Source: JAPUME01 sp027294185
Lineage (GTDB): Bacteria > Acidobacteriota > Terriglobia > UBA7540 > JAPUME01
Direction of reading: 5' to 3'
Assembly (NCBI GenBank): GCA_963555835.3
Contig: CAUVWZ020000002.1
Location: 372,001 to 436,000 of the forward strand
DNA length: 64,000 bases
Shown: positions 24,578-32,318 of the stretch, in pieces
Layout: every line of letters begins with the position of its first letter
How positions within the stretch are numbered: position 1 is the first letter of the stretch
Notes under the pieces: model-generated
Told to the model about the DNA's origin: nothing
What the model saw: the letters and a program-made list of their open reading frames with translations, nothing else
Database searches by the model: none
Translations under genes and position numbers: made by a program

Positions 24578-25504
24578 TTACAACTTCACTTTGTCAACCA
24601 CCATGAGGGCCAACAGCAGTGGCAAATAAACAACCGAGGCCAGCAAAAGTCGACGCGCTCCTCTGAGAGACCGAGAAAGGTCTGCGGAAGCCGCATAATA
24701 GATAAATGCGAGTCCCAGCGCCAGGCATCCGAAAAGATAAACGGGTCCTGCCATACCCATGAAGGCGGGCAGCAGGCTGACCGGCAAGAGCAGCCAGGCG
24801 CAAAAATTGATCTGTCGGCCCGTGGATTTACCATCCCGGTCGATGACGGGCAACATGACGATACCGCCGCGCGCATAGTCATCCCTGTACATCCAGGCGA
24901 TGGCCAGGAAATGCGGGAATTGCCACAGGAACAGAATCGCGAAAAGGACCACTGCTTCCAGCCCAATCTCGCCGCGCGCCGCCGCCCAGCCGATCACCGG
25001 AGGCATCGCGCCGGGGAGCGCACCCACCAGCGTGCAATACACCGTGCGCTTCTTAAGCGGCGTATAAAGCAAAAGATAACTCGCCAGGGTGCCAAGAGCC
25101 AGGAAGCTCGCCAGTAGATTGACCGCCAGGGCTAACTGGAGCATACCCAGAGTCGAAAGGGAAATTCCGAACACCAGAGCCGTTCGAGGCTCCATTCTTC
25201 GCGCCGGCAGGGGACGTTTCTCGGTCCTCCGCATCCTGGCGTCACCTTCGCGTTCCAGGTATTGGTTGAGCGTCCCCGTGCCTCCGGCCACGAGCGCCGT
25301 GCCCAGCACCGCGTGAAACAGGAGCAGCAGGTCTACCGCACCCTGTGCGCCAATATAAAAACCCGCTCCCGTACTCATCAGGATCAGCCAGATCACGCCC
25401 GGCTTGGTCAACTCCACGTAGTCTGCGATCCGGCTGCGCCAGAGAGACCGGCGCGGGGCCGCCCTACCGATAGCTGAGACTGCAGTTTTACTTTGAAGTT
25501 CCAT
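24578..25504 (-). CDS. ctaB: Protoheme IX farnesyltransferase (heme O synthase)
   Basis: 308 aa from ATG 25504 (MELQSKTAV); a TTG six codons earlier is the other option. UbiA-type prenyltransferase with about eight transmembrane segments. The aspartate-rich substrate motif reads NQYLEREGDARMRRTEKRPLPARRMEP; the second polar loop is AWMYRDDYARGGIVMLPVIDRDGKSTG. It adds a farnesyl group to heme b, giving heme O for conversion to heme A by CtaA encoded just upstream. This matches the aa3-type oxidase in the same cluster. Confidence 0.95.
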   Translation of the reverse strand: MELQSKTAVSAIGRAAPRRSLWRSRIADYVELTKPGVIWLILMSTGAGFYIGAQGAVDLLLLFHAVLGTALVAGGTGTLNQYLEREGDARMRRTEKRPLPARRMEPRTALVFGISLSTLGMLQLALAVNLLASFLALGTLASYLLLYTPLKKRTVYCTLVGALPGAMPPVIGWAAARGEIGLEAVVLFAILFLWQFPHFLAIAWMYRDDYARGGIVMLPVIDRDGKSTGRQINFCAWLLLPVSLLPAFMGMAGPVYLFGCLALGLAFIYYAASADLSRSLRGARRLLLASVVYLPLLLALMVVDKVKL

Positions 25505-25605
25505 TCCGCTTTCCGAGAACAATCGTTCTTCGGTTCCTCTTTGTCTCTACCGACATTCCTTGCAAATGACTATTAAACTAAATCGTAGGGCCTCGCGCCG
25601 GACCT

Positions 25606-26541
25606 TCATGAGGGTAGGGGCCGTGCCGAGGTCAACGTTTCCGACCCTGCGGGCGTCGATTCTCTTCGACCGGCCAGGGTACGGAAAGCTTCCAGTGCCA
25701 GCGCCCAACCGATGGCGAAAATCAGCGCACCGGCTGCCACGTGGGCCGTCGTAAGCGCAAGCAGGGGGAGCGTGGGTTGCGGCGCATCCTGCGTGACCAG
25801 CCGTATCATGTAAGAACCCGTACCCAGGAGGAGTTGAACAAACAGCAACCCTACCAGCAGCAGGGCTAATCGCACCAGATTCCACTGCTGTGGATGTTTG
25901 TAGAACACCCGCAGAGAAGTCCAAATCACCAGAATGCTTACGATCAAGGCTCCGGCCAGGTGAGGAATAACGGTCCCTTGCGAATGCCTGAGCGTCGCCC
26001 CCAACACCAACTGGATAAAAATCGCGGCCGGCACGGCAAGGCACAAAATCTGGAGTCGAGGGCTGCCGCTGTCTTCCACCCGGGAGGGAGGAGTTTTCCA
26101 GCCGGGCGAGGTCAGCAGGGCAAGGCTCACCACCATACAGAAAAACATCTGTGCCAGGCAGGCGTGACCCACGGAAACCGGAAGCGGCAATAGATAGATC
26201 ACCGTGATCCCGCCCAGAATTCCCTGGATAATGACAGCCAGCAGGGTTCCCAGTCCCAGCAGCCGGACTCCTTTTCGCTCCTCTTTTTGCCATAACCAGA
26301 CGGCCAAAATGAGGGTCAACGCTCCGACCAGCGCGGCAATCATCCGATGCGTGTGCTCGTAGCGGATATTGCCTACCATGGGAGGCATCAGGGAGCCGTA
26401 GGAGAGCGGCCAGTCGGGAACCGAAAGTCCCGCCTCCTTGCCCGTCACGAGGCCCCCGGCCACAATCAGCAGGAAGGTAACGCAAGCCGTGAATACCGCA
26501 AATCGATGCAACCCCCGGTTTTCCGTCGCAACTGACCTCAT
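25606..26541 (-). CDS. ctaA: Heme A synthase (COX15/CtaA)
   Basis: 311 aa, ATG start with eight predicted transmembrane helices. Conserved heme-ligand histidines: RYEHTHRMIAALVGAL and VSVGHACLAQMFFC in the first half, TVIPHLAGALIV and ALTTAHVAAGALIF in the second. GGLVTGKEAGLSVPDWPLSYG is a family signature. It oxidises heme O to heme A for cytochrome oxidase subunit I. Located 101 bases upstream of ctaB in transcription order and probably co-transcribed. Confidence 0.94.
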   Translation of the reverse strand: MRSVATENRGLHRFAVFTACVTFLLIVAGGLVTGKEAGLSVPDWPLSYGSLMPPMVGNIRYEHTHRMIAALVGALTLILAVWLWQKEERKGVRLLGLGTLLAVIIQGILGGITVIYLLPLPVSVGHACLAQMFFCMVVSLALLTSPGWKTPPSRVEDSGSPRLQILCLAVPAAIFIQLVLGATLRHSQGTVIPHLAGALIVSILVIWTSLRVFYKHPQQWNLVRLALLLVGLLFVQLLLGTGSYMIRLVTQDAPQPTLPLLALTTAHVAAGALIFAIGWALALEAFRTLAGRRESTPAGSETLTSARPLPS

Positions 26542-26561
26542 ATACCAAATGTTTTTCGCTC

Positions 26562-26930
26562 TTACCCGGAAGCGAAGGGCTGTCCCAAGCGCTTCGATGG
26601 TAATTCGCCGACGTAAGAAGTTTGGAGCGGCGCTGCCGGCTCTCGCAGACCGTGACCCCGATCTTCTGAGTCGTCAGGAAACGCTTCGGCGTTTCGGTTC
26701 AGGAAGGCGACCCAGAGGATGCCGACAAAAATCAGCAGGGCAGGGACCAGCAGGAGTAGGATTCCGAAATTCAGAGCCTGCCCGCCTTCCGGACCCGTGG
26801 CAGCGGCATTTCTGGCGCAGAGCGCGCAGCCCTGCGCCCACAAACGGCCGGGCGCAACTAATAGACCCAGAAGCACAAACGCCGTCGTGGTGCAGATTTT
26901 TCGTTCCAGGTTTCCGTTTGTCATATTCAT
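26562..26930 (-). CDS. Small membrane protein of the oxidase cluster
   Basis: 122 aa from ATG 26930. N-terminal hydrophobic signal/anchor (CTTTAFVLLGLLVAPGRLWAQ), then a GCALCARN motif with two cysteines, and a second transmembrane helix (FGILLLLVPALLIFVGILWVAF). The C-terminus is polar and cytoplasmic or variable. The CxxC pair next to a signal peptidase-like site could serve a redox or copper role. I know no named family; genes like this occur in acidobacterial oxidase clusters as hypothetical proteins (recollection, not checked). Confidence 0.65.
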   Translation of the reverse strand: MNMTNGNLERKICTTTAFVLLGLLVAPGRLWAQGCALCARNAAATGPEGGQALNFGILLLLVPALLIFVGILWVAFLNRNAEAFPDDSEDRGHGLREPAAPLQTSYVGELPSKRLGQPFASG

Positions 26931-26944
26931 CTTCGTAGGGCTTC

Positions 26945-27250
26945 CTAAGGCATCAAGTTCAGTATGCGAAGGCTGTCGGGGAAGAACCCGAACATGAGAA
27001 CGATGACAATGACCATCGGCGGTATCAGACTCCATTTCAGGCCTCGCGTTTCATGCTTCAGGTGCATGAAATAGGAGATGATCAGCCCGGCTTTCACCAG
27101 GGAAAGCGAGATCAGCAGCAGAAGCATTACTGTAACCGAGAGCTCCTGAAAGGCCAGCACGATTTCCACCGCCGTCAGCGCCACCAGCCAGAGCCAAACC
27201 CAGATGTAGATGCGGAACGATCCGTGCCCATGGTCTGTCGAAGAACTCAT
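26945..27250 (-). CDS. ctaF: Cytochrome c oxidase subunit IV (CtaF/COX4_pro type)
   Basis: 101 aa. Three transmembrane helices: WVWLWLVALTAVEIVLAF, VMLLLLISLSLVKAGLIISYFMHL and LIPPMVIVIVLMFGFF. The phrase LVKAGLIISYFMHLKHE is the hallmark of bacterial subunit IV. It stabilises subunit I. The His-rich N-terminus (STDHGHG) is normal for the family. Confidence 0.92.
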   Translation of the reverse strand: MSSSTDHGHGSFRIYIWVWLWLVALTAVEIVLAFQELSVTVMLLLLISLSLVKAGLIISYFMHLKHETRGLKWSLIPPMVIVIVLMFGFFPDSLRILNLMP

Positions 27251-27286
27251 GTTTCCCTCTTCCGACCCTCTCTTGCTGCGGGAGAT

Positions 27287-27916
27287 TTAATTCAAATTCG
27301 CGGACATCAAATAGACCAGCGGGAAAATGAACATCCACACCAAGTCGACGAAGTGCCAGTACAATCCGCTCACCTCAACATCCTCGGAGGTGAACTTGCC
27401 CCGGGCGGTCCCGACCGCGATCACCCCCAGGTAGATAACTCCAACGGTGACGTGAGTCATGTGGAGTCCGGTCAGGGAGAAAAAGGAAGCGCCGAACAGC
27501 GACGTCCCCCAGGGGTTGTGGAAGAGCGTCACGCCCTCGTGGATCATCTCCAGCCATTCCTTGATGTGGAGGATGTCGAAGATGATTCCGCCAAGCATCG
27601 TGCAGGCGACCCATCGAACGACGTGAGAGCGGTTGCCCTGCTTGGCGGCGTTGACCGCCAGAACCATGGTGAGACTGCTGCCCAGAAGCACGATGGTCAT
27701 CAGCGTGGCGTTGGCAATACTCGGCCACAGGTGGAAGGGTGTCGGCCAGGCCTCTGTAGAGACTCGCAGGTAGCTGTAAACCAAAAGCATGGTGGCAAAA
27801 GTGATGGAGTCCGAGACGATGAAAAACCACATCCCAAGCTTTTTTGAGCCGATCCGGTAGGGGGAGCCACCTCCACCCCATAGCGATTTTGACAGAGGAA
27901 CTGATCCTTCAGACAC
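27287..27916 (-). CDS. ctaE: Cytochrome c oxidase subunit III, copy 2 (full-length)
   Basis: 209 aa from GTG 27916 with GGGAGG eight bases upstream; the preceding gene ends just five bases before. Five transmembrane helices with GSKKLGMWFFIVSDSITFATML, FHNPWGTSLFGASFFSLTGLHMTHV and GLYWHFVDLVWMFIFPLVYLM, all classic subunit III segments. It supports proton uptake and stability of subunit I. It follows a second, divergent subunit III gene. Confidence 0.92.
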   Translation of the reverse strand: MSEGSVPLSKSLWGGGGSPYRIGSKKLGMWFFIVSDSITFATMLLVYSYLRVSTEAWPTPFHLWPSIANATLMTIVLLGSSLTMVLAVNAAKQGNRSHVVRWVACTMLGGIIFDILHIKEWLEMIHEGVTLFHNPWGTSLFGASFFSLTGLHMTHVTVGVIYLGVIAVGTARGKFTSEDVEVSGLYWHFVDLVWMFIFPLVYLMSANLN

Positions 27917-27921
27917 TCTGC

Positions 27922-28575
27922 TTACCTCCCCAATAAAAGCAGCGTGAAAACATAGATCCAAAGGCCATCCATGAAATGCCAGTAGATGGCCGTTACGTCG
28001 AGCGCGGTCGCCCGGGGGGTGCCTGCCGCCGCAAATACCCGTGCCCGGGTGTTCAGATAACCCAGCGCCAGCAGGCCGCCGAAAAGATGGACACCATGAG
28101 CGACAGTCAGAAGATAGAAGAAAGAGCTGCTGGGATTCGACGCCAGGTAGACTCCCTGCGAAACCAGCTCCCACCAAGCAATGAACTGTCCTGCCACGAA
28201 CGCGACTCCCAAAACCGTTGTAAGCAGAAGCCAACGGCTGAAGGCCTCGCCCAGGCCGCGCTTCAGGGAGTGGCGCGCACTCTCGAGTGTAAGGCTGCTG
28301 GCCAAAAGCAGGACCGTGTTGAGCCAGAGGATGGGAGGGATCGGTGTGGCCACCCAGTCATTCGACAATCCGCGCCGCACGACCATGGCGCTTGTGAACG
28401 AGATGAACATCATCACGATCGGGACCAGGGCAATCCACATGCCGATCCGGTAAGTCTTGGCTGTCGGCAGCCCTCGCGGACGACTTTTACCTTCTCCCCC
28501 ATCACCTCCTCCCCCATGAGGAGGCGTGACCTCAGGCGTCGGAGGCTTTGGCGGAGCTATGGTTGCGATTCCCAT
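27922..28575 (-). CDS. Cytochrome c oxidase subunit III, copy 1 (divergent)
   Basis: 217 aa with a Pro/Gly-rich N-terminal extension of about 35 residues (PPKPPTPEVTPPHGGGG). Helices include RIGMWIALVPIVMMFISFTSAMVV, LWLNTVLLLASSLTLESAR, FVAGQFIAWWELVSQGVYL, SSSFFYLLTVAHGVHLFGGLLAL and VTAIYWHFMDGLWIYVFTLLLLG. The HGVHL and YWHFMDGLW blocks identify it as subunit III. The ExxAR and EL residues differ from copy 2, so the two are not recent duplicates. Confidence 0.9.
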   Translation of the reverse strand: MGIATIAPPKPPTPEVTPPHGGGGDGGEGKSRPRGLPTAKTYRIGMWIALVPIVMMFISFTSAMVVRRGLSNDWVATPIPPILWLNTVLLLASSLTLESARHSLKRGLGEAFSRWLLLTTVLGVAFVAGQFIAWWELVSQGVYLASNPSSSFFYLLTVAHGVHLFGGLLALGYLNTRARVFAAAGTPRATALDVTAIYWHFMDGLWIYVFTLLLLGR

Positions 28576-28618
28576 CTTAGGTCCAGGTTCCTAGTTTCTA
28601 CTTCCTAGGCGCGGCCCC

Positions 28619-30397
28619 TTAGCTTCCCACCTTTTCCGGTGAGTTCTGCATGATGTAGTCGGTAGCTGCTCCCGGCACGCTGTATTCATACGGACCATGG
28701 TAAACCTGCGGGTGCTTGCCGGCGAAATTATCGTGCGGCGGCGGCGACGGGATGGTCCATTCGAGCGTGGTCGCTTCCCAGGGATTCTCCGAGGCTTTCG
28801 CACCTCTGGCCATGCTCCAGAACAGATTGAAAATGAAAATCAGTTGGGCCGCCACGGTAAGGAAGGCGGCGATGGAAATAAAAGTGTGCATCCCGATCAA
28901 CGGCGACAGGTAATCAACACCCGTCAAGTCAGCATACCGCCGCGGGTGACCCACCAGGCCCATCAAATGCATGGGAACATAAATGGCATAAACGCCGATA
29001 AAGGTGGCGACAAAGTGGATTTTTCCCAGCGTCTCGTTCATCATGCGCCCGAACATTTTCGGGAACCAGTAGTAGGTCCCGGCAAAGATCCCGAAGATGG
29101 CCGCTACACCCATGATCATGTGGAAGTGTCCGACGACGAAATAGGTGTCATGGTAGTAGATATCGAGCGCCGGCTGGCCCAGGAAGATTCCCCCGATTCC
29201 TCCCGTGATAAACAATGAAACGAAGCCGATCGCGAAAAGCATCGGCGTCTTCAGCCGGAGTTTCCCTCCCCAGAGTGTCCCCAGCCAGTTAAACGTCTTG
29301 ATGGCGGAAGGAACGGCAATAACCACCGTCAACACCGAGAAGGCGAAAGCCGAATAGGGGCTCATACCGCTGATGAACATATGGTGGCCCCAGACGCAAA
29401 AGCCGAGAAAGGCGATGGCCACGAGCGCGTAGACCATGGCGCGGTAGCCGAAGATGGGCTTCCGCGCAAAGGTGGAGAGGATCTGCGATACGGCGCCCAT
29501 GCCGGGAAGAATGGCGATGTAGACTTCCGGATGGCCGAAAAACCAGAACAGGTGCTGCCAGAGCAGAGGGGACCCGCCGCCGCGCTCGATGATCTTGTCG
29601 CTTACGATCAATCCGGCGGGTATGAAAAAGCTGGTGCCACCCAGTTTTTCCAGCAGGAGCAGAACCCCGGCGGCCAGCAGCACAGCAAAGGCGAGCAATC
29701 CGATGACCGCGGTGATGAACCACGCCCAGCAGGTCAGCGGCATCCGGCCCAGCGTCATGCCGCTCGCTCGCAGGTCCAATGTGGTGACGATGAAATTGAG
29801 CGATCCGAGCAGGGCGGCGATGGAGAAACAGGCGATGCTTCCAACCCAAAACACCTGCCCCACTTGCAGTCCCGGTCCTGCCTCTGACCCAAGAGCGCTC
29901 AGCGGCGGGTAAGCCGTCCAACCCGAGATGGGTGGGCCGTCTGTGATAAAGAAGGTGGCCAGCAAGATCACCAGGCCGAGGAACGTAATCCAAAACGAGA
30001 GCATATTCAGCCGGGGGAAGGCCATGTCCTCGGCGCCGATCTGGATGGGAAGAAAATAGTTGCCGAAGCCGCCCTGAGGCGCTGTGGTCAAGACGAAGAA
30101 CACCATGATGGTGCCGTGAATGGTAAGAAGGGAGAGGTAATACTCCGGCGTCATCACTCCGTCCGGCGCCCCGTTGGGTGAGAGAGCTCCCAGACCCGGG
30201 ATCGCTGCCTCCGGCCATACCAGACGAATTCGGATCAACAGCGATAAGATCATGCCGATGATGACGGAGAACAGCGCCAGCATGAAATACTGGATTCCGA
30301 TGACTTTGTGGTCGAGGCTGAAGATATACTTCCAGATAAAGCGTGTCGGGGCTTGAAGCCCGTGAACGGCTTCGACCTGTGTTGCTCCCTCTGCCAT
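28619..30397 (-). CDS. ctaD: Cytochrome c oxidase subunit I (A1-type heme-copper oxidase)
   Basis: 592 aa, twelve or so transmembrane helices. Heme a ligand in LLTIHGTIMVFFV; CuB His-Tyr in WFFGHPEVYIAILPG, which includes the D-channel Glu (GHPEVY), so an A1-type oxidase; CuB His pair VWGHHMFISGMSP; and heme a3/a ligands in YYHDTYFVVGHFHMIMG. It reduces O2 to water and pumps protons, taking electrons from the CuA site of subunit II. The heme A enzymes ctaA and ctaB are in the same cluster. Confidence 0.97.
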   Translation of the reverse strand: MAEGATQVEAVHGLQAPTRFIWKYIFSLDHKVIGIQYFMLALFSVIIGMILSLLIRIRLVWPEAAIPGLGALSPNGAPDGVMTPEYYLSLLTIHGTIMVFFVLTTAPQGGFGNYFLPIQIGAEDMAFPRLNMLSFWITFLGLVILLATFFITDGPPISGWTAYPPLSALGSEAGPGLQVGQVFWVGSIACFSIAALLGSLNFIVTTLDLRASGMTLGRMPLTCWAWFITAVIGLLAFAVLLAAGVLLLLEKLGGTSFFIPAGLIVSDKIIERGGGSPLLWQHLFWFFGHPEVYIAILPGMGAVSQILSTFARKPIFGYRAMVYALVAIAFLGFCVWGHHMFISGMSPYSAFAFSVLTVVIAVPSAIKTFNWLGTLWGGKLRLKTPMLFAIGFVSLFITGGIGGIFLGQPALDIYYHDTYFVVGHFHMIMGVAAIFGIFAGTYYWFPKMFGRMMNETLGKIHFVATFIGVYAIYVPMHLMGLVGHPRRYADLTGVDYLSPLIGMHTFISIAAFLTVAAQLIFIFNLFWSMARGAKASENPWEATTLEWTIPSPPPHDNFAGKHPQVYHGPYEYSVPGAATDYIMQNSPEKVGS

Positions 30398-30429
30398 TTC
30401 CTATCCTCCCTCCGAAACCGTCTGTGATC

Positions 30430-31227
30430 CTACTGCTCGGCGGCTCTGTCTTCCAGCCATTGCGCGTAGTCATCCTCAGACATCACGTCCAGAAAGGCTC
30501 GCATCGTATGGTGTCCCAGACCGCACAGTTCAGCGCATGCAATCTCGTAGCGGCCCACTTGAGTGGCGGTGAAATGAACCATGAGATTCAGCCCGGGCAC
30601 CAGGTCCTGTTTGACGCGCAGCTCGCGGACCCAGTAAGCATGTGTCACGTCCATGGCATGAAGGAGCAGCTCTACCGGACGGTTGATGGGGATGCCCATG
30701 TTCGGCACGACGATATCGTCGGCGGAATCCGGATCGTTGTCGTAGTCGAGTCCCAGGGGATTGCCTGCCGCGTCATCGACCAGCTTGAGGCGCATGGGCC
30801 CGAATTTACCGTCCGGCCCGGGATAGTGGAAGTTCCAGGCAAACTGCTTGCCGACCACCTGGATCTGCAATGCTCCCGGGGGAGCTTCGGTGTAGTAAAT
30901 CTTCGCCCAGATGTCTTGCGCCATAATTCCCAAGGCGATGAAGAATACCGCTGTCGCCACCGTCCAGGTGATTTCCAGTTTGTTATTGCCACGGGAAAAG
31001 ATGGCCTGCCTTCCCGATCTTTCCCGATGCTGCCAGACAAGGTAGGCGAGGCACATTTGGGCGAGGACGAAGATGACTCCGGCGACGATCATCGTCAGAA
31101 TCATCTGCTCATCGATTGCAACCCCATGCACGGATATGTTGGGGGGAAACCACCAGATCCGCGACATAAACAGTAGGACCGAAACTGCCGTGATGCCCGC
31201 TACCAGTAATGCGACGGCCAGTGCCAT
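30430..31227 (-). CDS. ctaC: Cytochrome c oxidase subunit II
   Basis: 265 aa. Two N-terminal transmembrane helices (MALAVALLVAGITAVSVLLF; QMILTMIVAGVIFVLAQMCLAYLVW) and a periplasmic cupredoxin domain ending in the CuA motif ACAELCGLGHHTM (C-x3-C-x3-H-x2-M). VGKQFAWNFHYPGPDG and DVTHAYWVRELRVKQDLVPG complete the fold. There is no CxxCH, so no fused cytochrome c; electrons must come from a separate carrier, plausibly the octaheme protein encoded upstream. Confidence 0.95.
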   Translation of the reverse strand: MALAVALLVAGITAVSVLLFMSRIWWFPPNISVHGVAIDEQMILTMIVAGVIFVLAQMCLAYLVWQHRERSGRQAIFSRGNNKLEITWTVATAVFFIALGIMAQDIWAKIYYTEAPPGALQIQVVGKQFAWNFHYPGPDGKFGPMRLKLVDDAAGNPLGLDYDNDPDSADDIVVPNMGIPINRPVELLLHAMDVTHAYWVRELRVKQDLVPGLNLMVHFTATQVGRYEIACAELCGLGHHTMRAFLDVMSEDDYAQWLEDRAAEQ

Positions 31228-31444
31228 AGATGATCACTCCCGATTCAATCTCCGGGAAGCTTCTCGCCTCCTGGAGCGTCAACGTGGGATTCCCCTCCGC
31301 GGAAGAGTATCACAAGAAGCATACTCTTACCTTTCCACTTCTCCCTGCGGAGCAACCCGCACTTGCTGAATAGGACGGGACTTGGCTTAGCTGTCCAGTT
31401 GTCGAAGTGTCGATCAGGCGTTCGAAACCCGTCGAGCCTGTGCC
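31228..31444. other. Gap between the cupredoxin-like and subunit II genes, with an inverted repeat
   Basis: 217 bases within the respiratory cluster. AAGAGTAT (31303-31310) and ATACTCTT (31321-31328) form a perfect 8-base inverted repeat with a 10-base loop. No coding signal. It could be a regulator site or an RNA hairpin that sets subunit ratios. Confidence 0.5.
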
Positions 31445-32221
31445 TTAGCTCTGGAAGGAGAAATCGGCTGTTTGGGTCTCTTTCTCGCCCACTGTGACAT
31501 TCTGTTCGGTGGTGCCGAATCTTTCGTGCCAGGCTTCCACAACGTAATCGCCCGGAGGAATCCCGCTGATTTCAAAGGAGCCGTCTGCGCCGGTTACCGC
31601 GAAGAAAGGGTGGCTCACAACACCGACATAAGCCCTCATCCAGGGATGAACGTTGCATTTTATGGGAATCATGACCTCAGGCCGGCTGAAAGTTCTCTTG
31701 AGAGGCCGGGCGCCCGGAGCCATGGAGGTGTTCCATTCCCGATTCTTTTCGGGCATGGGGTGGATGTTATGCGTGGTCGGGTCGCTGGTGTGGACTTGAA
31801 GCTCCTGGCCCGCCTGTACGCCGATGACGTGAGGGGTATAGAGGCATCCCTTCTGGTCCAGATGAGCCGCTCCTTCCGGCTTCGCGAAGGTCTTGCCTTC
31901 CAGCCCACCCTTGATATAAACGAACACGTTGCTCAAAGTCCCATTGTCGTTCAGGACCACCTGGTCGCTGACGACCACCTTTCCCTTGTGCAACTCTTCA
32001 CATTCGGGAACGGCACCCATGGCGATTCTGCGCATTCTGGGCGCAGTGCCTTCGAAAGACGCTTTGCCGGTGATGGTTCCTGCGGTGGCGGGGTCAACCT
32101 GAGTAACGGCCGCAGCTTCCGTGGCGGCCTCTTCTTCTGTCACATCCGCTTCCTGAGAGCAGCCCACCAGGAAAAATCCCAACGCGAGAACTGCCAATAA
32201 TTGAAGTCTTGCTTTATTCAT
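31445..32221 (-). CDS. Cupredoxin-like lipoprotein
   Basis: 258 aa. Lipobox LVGC near residue 21 predicts an outer-leaflet or periplasmic lipoprotein, followed by an acidic linker (EEEAATEAAAVTQ). The core starts GTITGKASFEGTAPRMRRI and has the copper-site-like segments TTHNIHPMPEK and IPIKCNVHPWMRAYVGVVSHPF (His; Cys-x2-His-x2-Met). The last 55 residues form a carboxypeptidase-regulatory-like beta fold (VTGADGSFEISGIPPGDYVVEAWHERFG). It probably carries copper and passes electrons between the bc complex and the oxidase, or acts as a copper donor; neither is shown by sequence. Confidence 0.8.
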   Translation of the reverse strand: MNKARLQLLAVLALGFFLVGCSQEADVTEEEAATEAAAVTQVDPATAGTITGKASFEGTAPRMRRIAMGAVPECEELHKGKVVVSDQVVLNDNGTLSNVFVYIKGGLEGKTFAKPEGAAHLDQKGCLYTPHVIGVQAGQELQVHTSDPTTHNIHPMPEKNREWNTSMAPGARPLKRTFSRPEVMIPIKCNVHPWMRAYVGVVSHPFFAVTGADGSFEISGIPPGDYVVEAWHERFGTTEQNVTVGEKETQTADFSFQS

Positions 32222-32318
32222 AATCCCATCGCCTTTCCGTCAAAAAAAATAACGTGTCGGTCGGAACAATCTGCTCGCAGCAATAAGGCGTCCGACTCGA
32301 CTGTATTCGTTCCGGCCG

